Source of the DNA: Bacteroidota bacterium
GTDB taxonomy: Bacteria; Bacteroidota; Bacteroidia; Sphingobacteriales; Sphingobacteriaceae
Length of the DNA: 64,000 nt
Assembly (NCBI GenBank): GCA_026224775.1
Contig: JAMFRP010000013.1
Location: forward strand, 124,001-188,000
Direction of reading: 5' to 3'
Shown: positions 26,938 to 35,394 of the stretch, piece by piece
How the letters are laid out: the number at the start of each line of letters is the position of its first letter
Numbering within the stretch: position 1 is the first letter of the stretch
The notes under the pieces: model-generated
The model's database searches: none
The model's input: only the letters and a program-made list of their open reading frames with translations
Told to the model about the DNA's origin: nothing
Translations under genes and position numbers: made by a program

Positions 26938-28248
26938 ATGAAAGTTTTAAAATTTGGTGGAACATCAGTAGGCAGTCCGGAAAGGATGACGAAACTGTTG
27001 GACATCATCGATCCAACCGAGAGGCAGATCGTAGTATTGTCGGCAGTATCCGGAACAACAAACAATTTAGTGGAAATTGGCCAGGCTTACCTGGCCGGTG
27101 ACAAGACCAGGGCCACCGAATTGATAAAGACGCTGAAGGATAAGTACGAAATTTTTATTACGGAACTTTTAACCAACCCTGAGTTTTTAGCGCAGGGCAA
27201 GGAAGTAATCGACTATCATTTTAGCTTGTTAAGCAATTTAGCTAACGACTTATTTACTACGATTGAAGATAAGATCATTTTAGCGCAGGGTGAGTTATTA
27301 TCAACTACCCTGTATCATGTTTATTTAAAACAGATCGGCGTACCATCGGTATTATTGCCTGCGCTTGATTTTATGAAAACGGATGAGGACAGCGAGCCTG
27401 TAGTTGATTATATCACCGAAAAGCTTACTCCTTTATTGGAGAAATATCCAAATAATAACCTGTTTATTACCCAGGGATACATTTGCCGCAACGTTTTCGG
27501 CGAGATTGATAACCTGCGCCGAGGCGGCAGCGATTACACCGCATCATTAATTGGTGCCGGTATCCGCAGTGAGGAAGTACAGATCTGGACTGATATTGAT
27601 GGTATGCACAATAACGATCCGAGAATTGTTAAGGGCACCAAGCCTATCGCCCAGTTATCATTTGATGAAGCTGCCGAACTGGCTTACTTTGGTGCGAAGA
27701 TATTGCACCCGCAAAGCGTTTTCCCGGCACAGAAATATAAGATCCCGGTACGTTTGTTGAACACCATGGATCCTCAAGCAACTGGTACATTAATAACTAA
27801 CGACAGCGAGAAGGATAAAATCAAATCTATCGCCGCTAAGGATGGTATCACTGCAATAAAGATACAATCAAGCCGCATGCTGTTAGCGCATGGTTTTTTA
27901 CGCAAGCTTTTCGAAGTTTTTGAGCGTTATAAAACTTCTATCGATATGATCACCACTTCGGAAGTAGCCGTATCGTTAACCATTGATGATACTACCTATT
28001 TAACCGAGATCAAAAAGGAGCTTAATGCTTTTGGGTCGGTTGAGATTGATGAGAACCAAACCATTATTTGTGTGGTTGGTGATTTCGGTGTAGAAAAGCA
28101 TGGTTATGCCGCTAAGGTTTTAGAGGCGGTTAAGCACATCCCATTGCGTATGATATCATACGGAGGCAGCGATCACAACTTATCTATATTGATAAAAACT
28201 GAAGAAAAAACTGAAGCGTTAAGAAGCCTGCATAACAGGTTGTTTTAA
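26938..28248 (+). CDS. lysC: Aspartate kinase (monofunctional)
   Basis: 436 residues from the ATG at 26938. An in-frame extension back to 26779 overlaps repeats and does not look like protein, so the later start with the family N-terminus MKVLKFGGTSVG is preferred. The kinase domain (1-270) shows KFGGTSVG, GRGGSDYTA-like RRGGSDYTASL and WTDIDGMHNNDPRI. Two ACT domains follow (about 290-436), with the allosteric SYGGSDHNLSIL segment. It phosphorylates aspartate, the first step to lysine, threonine and methionine. lysA follows 117 bases downstream, suggesting a lysine/DAP-feeding pair. Confidence 0.93.
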   Translation: MKVLKFGGTSVGSPERMTKLLDIIDPTERQIVVLSAVSGTTNNLVEIGQAYLAGDKTRATELIKTLKDKYEIFITELLTNPEFLAQGKEVIDYHFSLLSNLANDLFTTIEDKIILAQGELLSTTLYHVYLKQIGVPSVLLPALDFMKTDEDSEPVVDYITEKLTPLLEKYPNNNLFITQGYICRNVFGEIDNLRRGGSDYTASLIGAGIRSEEVQIWTDIDGMHNNDPRIVKGTKPIAQLSFDEAAELAYFGAKILHPQSVFPAQKYKIPVRLLNTMDPQATGTLITNDSEKDKIKSIAAKDGITAIKIQSSRMLLAHGFLRKLFEVFERYKTSIDMITTSEVAVSLTIDDTTYLTEIKKELNAFGSVEIDENQTIICVVGDFGVEKHGYAAKVLEAVKHIPLRMISYGGSDHNLSILIKTEEKTEALRSLHNRLF

Positions 28249-28250
28249 CA

Positions 28251-28363
28251 GCCCCTCCTAAATCCTCCCCGGTAGGGAGGACTTTAAAATTTGGAGGAAA
28301 TAAATTTATTAGATACCATTAATCATTATAAGTCTCCCCTACCGGGGGAGATTTAGAGGGGGC
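28251..28363. repeat. Imperfect inverted repeat filling the lysC-lysA gap
   Basis: The left arm (28251-28282, AGCCCCTCCTAAATCCTCCC...) and right arm (28332-28363, complement-like CTCCCCTACCGGGGGAGATT...) pair over about 31 bases with a few mismatches and a ~49-base loop. The right arm ends two bases before the lysA start codon and would cover its ribosome-binding region when folded. Confidence 0.75.
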
Positions 28364-28365
28364 TT

Positions 28366-29517
28366 ATGTTCAACATTACTATAACAAATAAATTCAAAGG
28401 CTTAGAAACCCCATTCTATTACTATGATATGGGTATTTTAAGGCAAACCTTAGAAGCCTGTACCAATGCGTCGGCTAAATATGGCTTCCATGTACATTAT
28501 GCCATGAAGGCTAACTTTAACCCAAAGGTGTTGGATATGATCCAGTCTTTTGGTGTGGGTGCTGATTGCGTGAGCGGTAATGAGGTTAAGGCGGCTATTG
28601 AACATGGTTTTGATAAAGGCAAAGTAGTTTTTGCCGGGGTTGGAAAATCAGACAAAGAGATAAACTTCGCTTTAGATGCTGATATTTTTTGCTTTAATGT
28701 AGAATCCGTTCAGGAGCTGCACATTATAAATGATCTGGCGAAAGCCAAAAACAAAAAAGCTAATGTGGCTATCCGCATCAACCCAAATGTTGATGCTCAT
28801 ACCCACCATTTTATTACCACCGGGTTGGATGAAAACAAGTTTGGCGTAAACATATGGCAATTGCCTGATGTGGCTAATGCATTACGCGAATGTACTAACC
28901 TGCAATTTTTAGGAATCCATTTCCATATCGGTTCGCAAATAACAGATATGGAGGTTTATAAAAGCCTTTGTACCCGCATAAACGAAATGCAGGATTGGTT
29001 TGAAGACCACGGCTTCCCGGTTAAAGTATTGAATACAGGTGGTGGATTAGGTGTGGATTATCATAACCCTGACACTAACGGAATGGCTGATTTTGAAAGC
29101 TATTTTGAAGTATTTAAAAACTTTTTAAATGTAAAACCAGGTCAGGAAGTGCATTTTGAGTTGGGCCGCGCGATGGTTGCCCAAAGTGGATCATTGATTG
29201 CAAGGGTACTATACGTTAAGAACGGACAAAAAAAGAATTTCCTGATTTTAGATGCAGGCATGACAGAACTCATACGCCCGATGCTATACCAGGCTTACCA
29301 TGACATTGAGAATTTGAGCAGAGAATCAGGACAAAGCATAAAATACGATGTGGTGGGCCCAATCTGCGAGAGCACCGATTGTTTCCGTAAGGATGTGGAC
29401 CTTCCGGAGTCTTTCCGTGGTGATCTGATAGCTATACGTACAGCGGGAGCTTATGCCGAGGTAATGGCTTCGGGATATAACCTGCGGGATAAAGTGCAGA
29501 GCGTTTACTCAGCCTAG
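28366..29517 (+). CDS. lysA: Diaminopimelate decarboxylase
   Basis: 383 residues, PLP-dependent fold III (alanine-racemase-type barrel). The Schiff-base lysine is K48 in HYAMKANFNP. HFHIGSQI, NTGGGLGVDY and the active-site cysteine segment GPICESTDCF are present, the last supplying the residue from the partner subunit. It converts meso-diaminopimelate to lysine, the last lysine step. It follows lysC, so the pair holds the first and last enzymes of the pathway. The intervening hairpin covers its translation start. Confidence 0.94.
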   Translation: MFNITITNKFKGLETPFYYYDMGILRQTLEACTNASAKYGFHVHYAMKANFNPKVLDMIQSFGVGADCVSGNEVKAAIEHGFDKGKVVFAGVGKSDKEINFALDADIFCFNVESVQELHIINDLAKAKNKKANVAIRINPNVDAHTHHFITTGLDENKFGVNIWQLPDVANALRECTNLQFLGIHFHIGSQITDMEVYKSLCTRINEMQDWFEDHGFPVKVLNTGGGLGVDYHNPDTNGMADFESYFEVFKNFLNVKPGQEVHFELGRAMVAQSGSLIARVLYVKNGQKKNFLILDAGMTELIRPMLYQAYHDIENLSRESGQSIKYDVVGPICESTDCFRKDVDLPESFRGDLIAIRTAGAYAEVMASGYNLRDKVQSVYSA

Positions 29518-29532
29518 GTAATTTAGGATTTA

Positions 29533-29850
29533 TTATCTGCTAAATAATAAGAAGCATAATACTACGATGCTGATAGCCTCAAAAAGGTAGCAGATCATCG
29601 TGAGAGTACCCATTAAAATTTTATTGGTTAAAGATATTGTTAAAATATTGAGCACTAAACCGATAAAGGCTGCTCCCATTATCAGCAAGTCATGCGGTTC
29701 CACAAAAGTGCTGTCGAGGGTATCGGGGGCTATCATCTTGTTGGCTACATAAAGCCCCAGGCATGCCAGTATAAAAATCCAGAACGATGGTTTATTGATA
29801 GTAGCCATACGGCTTAGTGGCAGTGGTTCTTCGTCTTCTTGCATCATCAC
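29533..29850 (-). CDS. Small three-helix membrane protein of unknown function
   Basis: 105 residues: an acidic N-terminus (MMMQEDEEPLPLS), then hydrophobic helices at about 23-41, 52-76 and 80-104. It faces lysA tail to tail with a 15-base gap. No family recognised. The clean topology and length suggest a real gene, as does the good candidate start cluster (three Met codons). Confidence 0.6.
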   Translation of the reverse strand: MMMQEDEEPLPLSRMATINKPSFWIFILACLGLYVANKMIAPDTLDSTFVEPHDLLIMGAAFIGLVLNILTISLTNKILMGTLTMICYLFEAISIVVLCFLLFSR

Positions 29851-30141
29851 AATTCAATAAATACTAATGTAGTGTTAATTTAAAAAACATGACACACATT
29901 TTTATGATGTAATGAGATTATTAATTTCCAATAATTATTCATTAATTAACTCCACTTGCCCATAAGTTAATTTTAAATAGAATTTTTGTTTTTGTTTGAA
30001 AAACAACAACTAATAAATGGATATTTACGTTTACCTGAATGAAAATAAAAACCGGCATACAAAAAATATCGTATTGTATTTAAGTATGCCATTTGCTACT
30101 ATAATGGGACAACGTTTAACTAATATTCTATTAACATACTG

Positions 30142-31281
30142 ATGGATCGGGAACTTCACCGCCTGGAGGCTGTTAAACGTTTTAAGGAACTGGAACTTGA
30201 TCCCGCTATCACGCGGGATTTAAATGATATAGTAGAGCTGGCGGCTCAAATTTGCAATACACCCGCTGCGCTAATAACTTTGTTAGATGAGGACACACAG
30301 TGGTTTAAAGCCACTACAGGTATAAATATATTTAGCACTCCAAAAGAAATATCATTTTGCCAATTCGCTATTGAAGAGCAAGGTATTTCAATAGTTGGCG
30401 ATGCCAAAGCTGATGATCGCTTTGCTGATAATCCCTTAGTTGCTGGCGATCCAAATATCCGTTTTTATGCAGGCGCCCCGTTAACTACCAAAGATGGCTT
30501 TAATGTAGGGACATTATGCGTAATGGACTTTGAAGCACGCGGTTTGGATGCACACCAGCAAAAATCGCTAATGGTGCTGTCAAAACAAGTAATAAACCTG
30601 CTTGAACTTAACTGGAGCCTGCAGGTTATGGCCCAACAAAATGAACAGCAGCAGTACAACAAAAAAGCAATTGAAGATTCGGAGATTAAATTAAAAGCAG
30701 CCTTTGATAGTTCATCAGATGTTCACGTTTTGGTTGGTAAAAATTTAGAAGTATTAGCTTTTAACAAGCCCGCCTCATTTTATATCAGAAGCATTTATCA
30801 GTACGAAGTTACTGTTGGCGATAGGATACTAAACTACGTCGACCCCAAAAACAAAAAACATTTCGCTAAATATTTTGATATTGCTTTTAAAGGCAAGACT
30901 ATCAAACATGACCTTTTAATACGGCCGGGAACCCGGTTTGAATGCTGGCGCGAAATAAAACTGGTACCCATTAAAAATAACCATGACGAGATTATTGGCG
31001 TAGCGTTAAACTCGGCAGATATAAGCAGACGTAAGCAGCAGGAAAAGCAAATCCATATTCAAAACGAGGCCTTAACCCGTATAGCCATTATACAATCGCA
31101 CGAATTGCGCCGCCCTGTAGCTTCGCTACTAGGTTTCATGCACTTAATGAAGATAGAAGAATTAGAGTTTGACTATTTTGATATGATGAACCTCACCATT
31201 AACGAGCTTGACGAAAAGATCCGCATTATTGTAGCCGATTCTGAAAAAACGATTAGCAGCCCGCTTTCTATCGTGGCATAA
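30142..31281 (+). CDS. GAF-PAS protein ending in an H-box, no ATPase domain
   Basis: 379 residues, cytoplasmic. The GAF domain (about 5-155) has the phytochrome-like Bacteroidota pattern AALITLLDEDTQWFKA and FYAGAPLTTKDGFNVGTLCVMD. A helix (156-185), a PAS domain (about 186-300) and a HisKA-like helix pair follow, with H320 in IQSHELRRPVAS. The protein stops 59 residues after this His, so no HATPase domain follows. No kinase gene is adjacent. It could accept phosphate from a separate kinase, dimerise with one, or be a signalling dead end. Confidence 0.85.
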   Translation: MDRELHRLEAVKRFKELELDPAITRDLNDIVELAAQICNTPAALITLLDEDTQWFKATTGINIFSTPKEISFCQFAIEEQGISIVGDAKADDRFADNPLVAGDPNIRFYAGAPLTTKDGFNVGTLCVMDFEARGLDAHQQKSLMVLSKQVINLLELNWSLQVMAQQNEQQQYNKKAIEDSEIKLKAAFDSSSDVHVLVGKNLEVLAFNKPASFYIRSIYQYEVTVGDRILNYVDPKNKKHFAKYFDIAFKGKTIKHDLLIRPGTRFECWREIKLVPIKNNHDEIIGVALNSADISRRKQQEKQIHIQNEALTRIAIIQSHELRRPVASLLGFMHLMKIEELEFDYFDMMNLTINELDEKIRIIVADSEKTISSPLSIVA

Positions 31282-31347
31282 TTATCACCCCTCTGTTTTA
31301 ATTCAGAATAAAACCTTATTTTGGTCTATTCATTTTAAAACCTCTTC

Positions 31348-32883
31348 ATGAAATTTATCAGTACAACTTTAACATTAGTTTTAGCTGCATCATTACTCAC
31401 CCAGGCGCAAAATAAACGCAGCATACAGGTAACTGTACAAGACTCCACCATCGAAAAAAGGGATACCATACCCGGTAAACCCGTAGTTACCTATCACCAG
31501 GTTACGGTTGATGGCAAAACCATCACCTATAAAGCCACAGCGGGTTATATGCCCATGCATGATAAGGATGATAATAAACTGCTAGCCAAAATATTTTATG
31601 TAGCCTATACGGCAACCAACAGCGGACAAACCAAGGAAAAACGCCCTGTAACCTTTGTATTTAACGGTGGCCCAGGTTCGGCATCAATCTGGCTGCACAT
31701 GGGCGCTATATCGCCGGTTAGGGTAAAGTTTGCCAATGATAAAGGCGATGCCCCCGGAGCACCTTACGAATATGGCGAAAACCCAAATACCTGGCTTGCC
31801 TTTACCGATCTGGTATTTATTGACCCTATTTCAACCGGTTACAGCCGTGCCTATAAAGGTGTTGATGTAAACCAGTTTCATGGTTATAACGAGGATTTGG
31901 CATCTGTTGGCGATTTCATCAGGTTGTATATCACTAAGGACGAGCGTTGGGCAAGCCCTAAGTTTATCGCCGGTGAAAGCTATGGTACAACACGTGCTGC
32001 TGGTCTTTCAGGTTATTTAGCTGATCGTTATAATATCTATTTAAATGGCATCACCTTAATATCATCAGTACTGAATTTCCAGCTGATTGATTTTAAGAAT
32101 GGTAACGATATGCCATACATCTACTTTTTACCAACTTATGCCAACACGGCCTCCTATTACCATAAATTAACACCTGAACTGGAAAGCCTTACCCCTGCTG
32201 ATCTTACCAAAAAATCAGAAATATTTGCCAATGGCACTTATTCCCGTTTTTTAAGTTTGGGAGATCAAGCCCCTGCCGATTTGACTAATTTGGTGATTGA
32301 TTCCCTGAATTACTTTACCGGTATACCAAAAGATTATATCAGAAAAGCAAATGAGCGGATCACCGATTCCCGCTTTTTTAAAGAAGTATTGCGCGATGAA
32401 GGTAAGATAATAGGCCGTTACGACAGCCGTTTTAGTGGTGAAGATATTGATGACGCGGGTGAAAACCCATCGTACGACCCTAGTGACGCTAACCTAAGCG
32501 GCCTATTTGTAGGCGCGTTTAACGCCTATGTACGTAAAGATTTGAACTACAGGAATGACATCCCCTACGAAGCATTAACCAACGTATGGCCATGGAGTTA
32601 TAAAAATACCGAGAACGCTTACCTTGATGTATCTGAAACGCTGCGCAGCGCCATGACCCAAAACCCACATTTAAAAGTAAACATGATTTGTGGTTATTAT
32701 GATTTGGCCACCCCGCTTTATAATGCGGAATATGTGATCAGCCACATGGGTTTACGTCCGGATTTACGCGGTAATATCATCGTTAACTACTACAAAGCAG
32801 GTCACATGGTTTATGTGAGTAAGGAAACTGACGAGAAGCTTAAGGCTGATGCGGAAGTGTTTTATAAAAGCGCATTAAAGTAA
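31348..32883 (+). CDS. Exported S10-family serine carboxypeptidase
   Basis: 511 residues with a signal peptide (1-20). The oxyanion-hole motif NGGPGSAS (107-114), nucleophile S211 in GESYGTTR, catalytic Asp in CGYYDLATP (about 448-456) and His in KAGHMVY (about 487-493) make a complete triad. S10 enzymes remove C-terminal residues at acidic pH. Bacterial members are mostly uncharacterised. It starts 66 bases after the GAF-PAS gene on the same strand. A stem-loop repeat and terminator follow. Confidence 0.92.
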   Translation: MKFISTTLTLVLAASLLTQAQNKRSIQVTVQDSTIEKRDTIPGKPVVTYHQVTVDGKTITYKATAGYMPMHDKDDNKLLAKIFYVAYTATNSGQTKEKRPVTFVFNGGPGSASIWLHMGAISPVRVKFANDKGDAPGAPYEYGENPNTWLAFTDLVFIDPISTGYSRAYKGVDVNQFHGYNEDLASVGDFIRLYITKDERWASPKFIAGESYGTTRAAGLSGYLADRYNIYLNGITLISSVLNFQLIDFKNGNDMPYIYFLPTYANTASYYHKLTPELESLTPADLTKKSEIFANGTYSRFLSLGDQAPADLTNLVIDSLNYFTGIPKDYIRKANERITDSRFFKEVLRDEGKIIGRYDSRFSGEDIDDAGENPSYDPSDANLSGLFVGAFNAYVRKDLNYRNDIPYEALTNVWPWSYKNTENAYLDVSETLRSAMTQNPHLKVNMICGYYDLATPLYNAEYVISHMGLRPDLRGNIIVNYYKAGHMVYVSKETDEKLKADAEVFYKSALK

Positions 32884-32889
32884 TATTCC

Positions 32890-32980
32890 TTTTGTCATTC
32901 TGAGGAACGAAGAATCTATCCGCTAATAACCATGCGGTGAGCCTATCTATAGATTCTTCACTCCGTTCAGAATGACAAAA
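32890..32980. repeat. GTCATTCTGAG stem-loop repeat, second AGAATCTATC copy
   Basis: Arms TTTTGTCATTCTGA / TCAGAATGACAAAA and GAAGAATCTAT / ATAGATTCTTC. It is homologous to 24103-24188. Confidence 0.8.
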
Positions 32981-33030
32981 TGTATATTAACAAATACTGG
33001 CTTAAGTTTAAAACTTAAGCCTAAAGATAA

Positions 33031-33055
33031 GTCCGGTTTGTAACCGGACTTTTTT
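33031..33055. terminator. Terminator after S10 peptidase
   Basis: An 8-bp stem GTCCGGTT / AACCGGAC with loop TGT and six T. It overlaps the end of the convergent ICMT-type gene (stop at 33054). Just upstream is a near-perfect 21-base palindrome, GCTTAAGTTTAAAACTTAAGC (33000-33020 in two halves). Confidence 0.8.
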
Positions 33056-33545
33056 ATTTGGCCCAAACTTTATTTTCAACCTTAATCCTAACCGTAAGCA
33101 TAATGGCATTCAATACCGTAAAAATGATAGCGGTATAATACAAATGAAATACCATCGGGATAATAGCTATCTCACAAATCACAATAAAATAATTGGGATG
33201 CTTAAACAACTTATAAGGCCCCTTTTTAACCGGACCAGCGCCAGGGACACGAAATATCTTGGTATTCCAGTATTTACCTAATGACGATAGTGCCCATAAT
33301 TTAAATAATAACAACAGCGCGAATAGTATCAGGAATACAAAATCAATAGGCGTATTGCCACGCAGTATGTATTCTACAATAATGGAAATGATAAACAAAG
33401 TATGCAGCGCTACAATGAACGGGTAATGCTCTTTACCGTACTCTACCGCACCTTGGGAACGAAGCCATTTTTCGTTGCCACGGGCGATGTATAGCTCTGA
33501 TAAACGCTGGATAATGACAAATAGAATGAAGATAATGAAATACAT
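33054..33545 (-). CDS. ICMT-type membrane methyltransferase (phenolic-lipid/alkylpyrone O-methyltransferase-like)
   Basis: 163 residues with four to five membrane segments. The GPYKLFKHPNYF motif (about 108-119) is the SAM-binding signature of the isoprenylcysteine carboxyl methyltransferase family. In bacteria this family often methylates products of type III polyketide synthases, as in Bacillus BpsB and Streptomyces SrsB. Here it follows a type III PKS gene on the same strand, 117 bases away, so the same role is inferred. Bacterial proteins with CaaX ends are rare, making the eukaryotic activity unlikely. Confidence 0.85.
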   Translation of the reverse strand: MYFIIFILFVIIQRLSELYIARGNEKWLRSQGAVEYGKEHYPFIVALHTLFIISIIVEYILRGNTPIDFVFLILFALLLLFKLWALSSLGKYWNTKIFRVPGAGPVKKGPYKLFKHPNYFIVICEIAIIPMVFHLYYTAIIFTVLNAIMLTVRIKVENKVWAK

Positions 33546-33557
33546 AGGCTTATTTTA

Positions 33558-33650
33558 GTGTCATTTCGACCGAAGGGAGAAATCTTCTTCGCTCAGCATA
33601 ACCGCTTTGCAAGTTGTAGAAGATTTCTCCCTCTGTTCGAAATTACTAGT
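33558..33650. repeat. GTCATTTCGACCGAAGGGAG stem-loop between PKS and methyltransferase
   Basis: Arms around CGAAGGGAGAAATCTTCT and its complement AGAAGATTTCTCCCTCTGTTCG fold the whole intergenic spacer. It is a relative of the other GTCAT-type repeats. It could lower expression of the second gene relative to the first. Confidence 0.7.
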
Positions 33651-33662
33651 ATTGTTTATAAA

Positions 33663-34721
33663 TTATTTATTCTTCATCTTTAATAAAACCATCTCGCTTG
33701 AAAAACCTGGGCCCATGGCCATCATTAATCCGTAGCCATCTTCAAATCCCTGCTCCATGAATTTTTCCAGTACATATAGCACCGTAACGCTCGACATGTT
33801 GCCGTTATCGTTCATCACTTCGCGGGTTTTCTTTAAAAAATCGCCGTCAATAGGCAAAGCATCAGCATAAGCATCCAATACTTTTTTACCTCCCGGATGG
33901 AAAATAAAATTCTTGATGTCACTTAATTGCAGATCATGTTTTTGCAGAAAAAGGGTAATATCTTCCAAAACATGCTCATTAATAAAGGTTGGAATATCTT
34001 TAGAAAACAGAACCTTAAAGCCCGTATCCTGAAACTCCCAGCCCATTACATCCAGCGAATCATAATACAGTTTGCTGCTGGCATCAAAATAAGTTACCGC
34101 TTTATCAATACCGTGATTATCGCCTTTGATAATACAAGCGGCTATACCATCCGAAAACAAGCTCGACCCTATGAAATTACTTTTGCTGTAATCGCTTTTG
34201 ATGAGTGTTAATGAGCAAAGCTCAACCGCTACTAAAAGTACAACCGCATCAGGGTTTGCTTGCGCGAAAGCATTGGCCTTTGCCATGCCCGATACGCCAC
34301 CGGCGCAACCCAGGCCCCATATCGGCATACGGCGGATGTTAGGGTTAAGCCTCATTTTGTTGATGATGAGTGCATCTAAACTAGGCGTAGCTAATCCACT
34401 GGTTGAGAGGAAAATAATATCAGTAATATCATCTTTATTGATACCTGCCTTTTTAATTACATCATCCACAGCTTGTACCGAATATTCTAAAGCGGTATTA
34501 ATATATTCCAGGTTACGCTCCTCAAAGGTAGTGGTGCTGGTATAATAAGAAAGCGGTTTGCAAAAATTACGGGTTTTGATCTCGGTATTATCAAAAGCGA
34601 ATATTAGTCTGTTGGTTTGGGGGAAGTTAGCTGAGAACATTAGCTGGGCTTGTTCTTTTACTTCCTGCTGAGATATTTTATAGGGTAGTTCAATTTTAGA
34701 GACTGCGGTTATAGAAGGCAT
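33663..34721 (-). CDS. Type III polyketide synthase (chalcone-synthase-like)
   Basis: 352 residues, normal length. The Cys-His-Asn triad is complete: C139 in WGLGCAGG, H275 in FIFHPGGKK and N308 in DNGNMSS. C-terminal MAMGPGFSSEMVLL is the CHS-family GFGPG-type loop, with GPGFSS here. It condenses an acyl-CoA starter with malonyl-CoA to form alkylresorcinols or alkylpyrones. With the downstream ICMT-type methyltransferase the pair resembles bpsAB/srsAB-type operons for phenolic membrane lipids. Product length and starter cannot be read. Confidence 0.9.
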   Translation of the reverse strand: MPSITAVSKIELPYKISQQEVKEQAQLMFSANFPQTNRLIFAFDNTEIKTRNFCKPLSYYTSTTTFEERNLEYINTALEYSVQAVDDVIKKAGINKDDITDIIFLSTSGLATPSLDALIINKMRLNPNIRRMPIWGLGCAGGVSGMAKANAFAQANPDAVVLLVAVELCSLTLIKSDYSKSNFIGSSLFSDGIAACIIKGDNHGIDKAVTYFDASSKLYYDSLDVMGWEFQDTGFKVLFSKDIPTFINEHVLEDITLFLQKHDLQLSDIKNFIFHPGGKKVLDAYADALPIDGDFLKKTREVMNDNGNMSSVTVLYVLEKFMEQGFEDGYGLMMAMGPGFSSEMVLLKMKNK

Positions 34722-35022
34722 ATATTTTTTTATATAAGTACGTTTTTATAGTACATGTCGGTTGCCTTGTTGCTAAGAATGATTTATAAACCGGCCGTAA
34801 ACAACTAAATGTAAGTATATAAACCAAATTAGCAGTTATTGTTTGCAGATTGTTACTGGGAAATTGCTTTTAAAGCCTGTCGTATATTTTACCCTATCTT
34901 CCTCCTTTCCCTATTCTATGGAAAGATATCGCACAAGACCCCATTTTATATTTTGGAGATTTAGGCCCCCTACAAAGTGCTTAAAATCCTTTTTAAGAAT
35001 TTTACAAACAGCATAAAACAAA
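34722..35022. other. Spacer upstream of PKS gene
   Basis: About 300 bases of A+T-rich DNA with the 5' region of the PKS gene. No gene, clear consensus promoter or repeat was recognised. Confidence 0.5.
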
Positions 35023-35045
35023 AATGCCGCACAATGTGCGGCATT
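35023..35045 (-). terminator. Terminator of small membrane protein gene
   Basis: A 10-bp perfect stem AATGCCGCAC / GTGCGGCATT with loop AAT. On the minus strand it is followed by TTTTGTTTTATGC. Confidence 0.8.
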
Positions 35046-35086
35046 TAAAATTCTTTATATTGTTTTAATTTGAATCGATATTACGA

Positions 35087-35320
35087 TTAGTTATAACGGC
35101 GAGCTTTTTGCTCCCATGATGACATATAAAGGGTAAGACCCATTAAAAATACTACACCTGCGCTATAAGTAGGCCATGGCACAGATACAGCACCATACAT
35201 ATATGCCCAAAAACCACCTGAATCAACTGCGTTATCAGTTATAGGATGATAAAACATGATAGTAAACACGATCATGGCAATTGCTGTTATTACCATTATT
35301 GATAAGCCTGCTTTTTTCAT
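35087..35320 (-). CDS. Small two-helix membrane protein
   Basis: 77 residues from the ATG at 35320. A possible earlier start at 35347 falls inside a TAACTTTG -7 element (35345-35352), so the later start is preferred. Two hydrophobic helices (about 5-21 and 49-66) flank an aromatic loop, FWAYMYGAVSVPWPTYSAG. No family recognised. Its own promoter and strong terminator support a real monocistronic gene. Confidence 0.7.
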   Translation of the reverse strand: MKKAGLSIMVITAIAMIVFTIMFYHPITDNAVDSGGFWAYMYGAVSVPWPTYSAGVVFLMGLTLYMSSWEQKARRYN

Positions 35321-35344
35321 ATGCTGTATAGTAGTATTATGCCA

Positions 35345-35352
35345 CAAAGTTA
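35345..35352 (-). promoter_or_regulatory. Candidate -7 element that decides the start of the small membrane gene
   Basis: Minus-strand TAACTTTG matches TAnnTTTG and lies 24 bases before ATG 35320, excluding ATG 35347 as translation start. Confidence 0.55.
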
Positions 35353-35394
35353 AAAATGTTTACGATGTTTCATAAAGAAAAATCATCAGTATTA

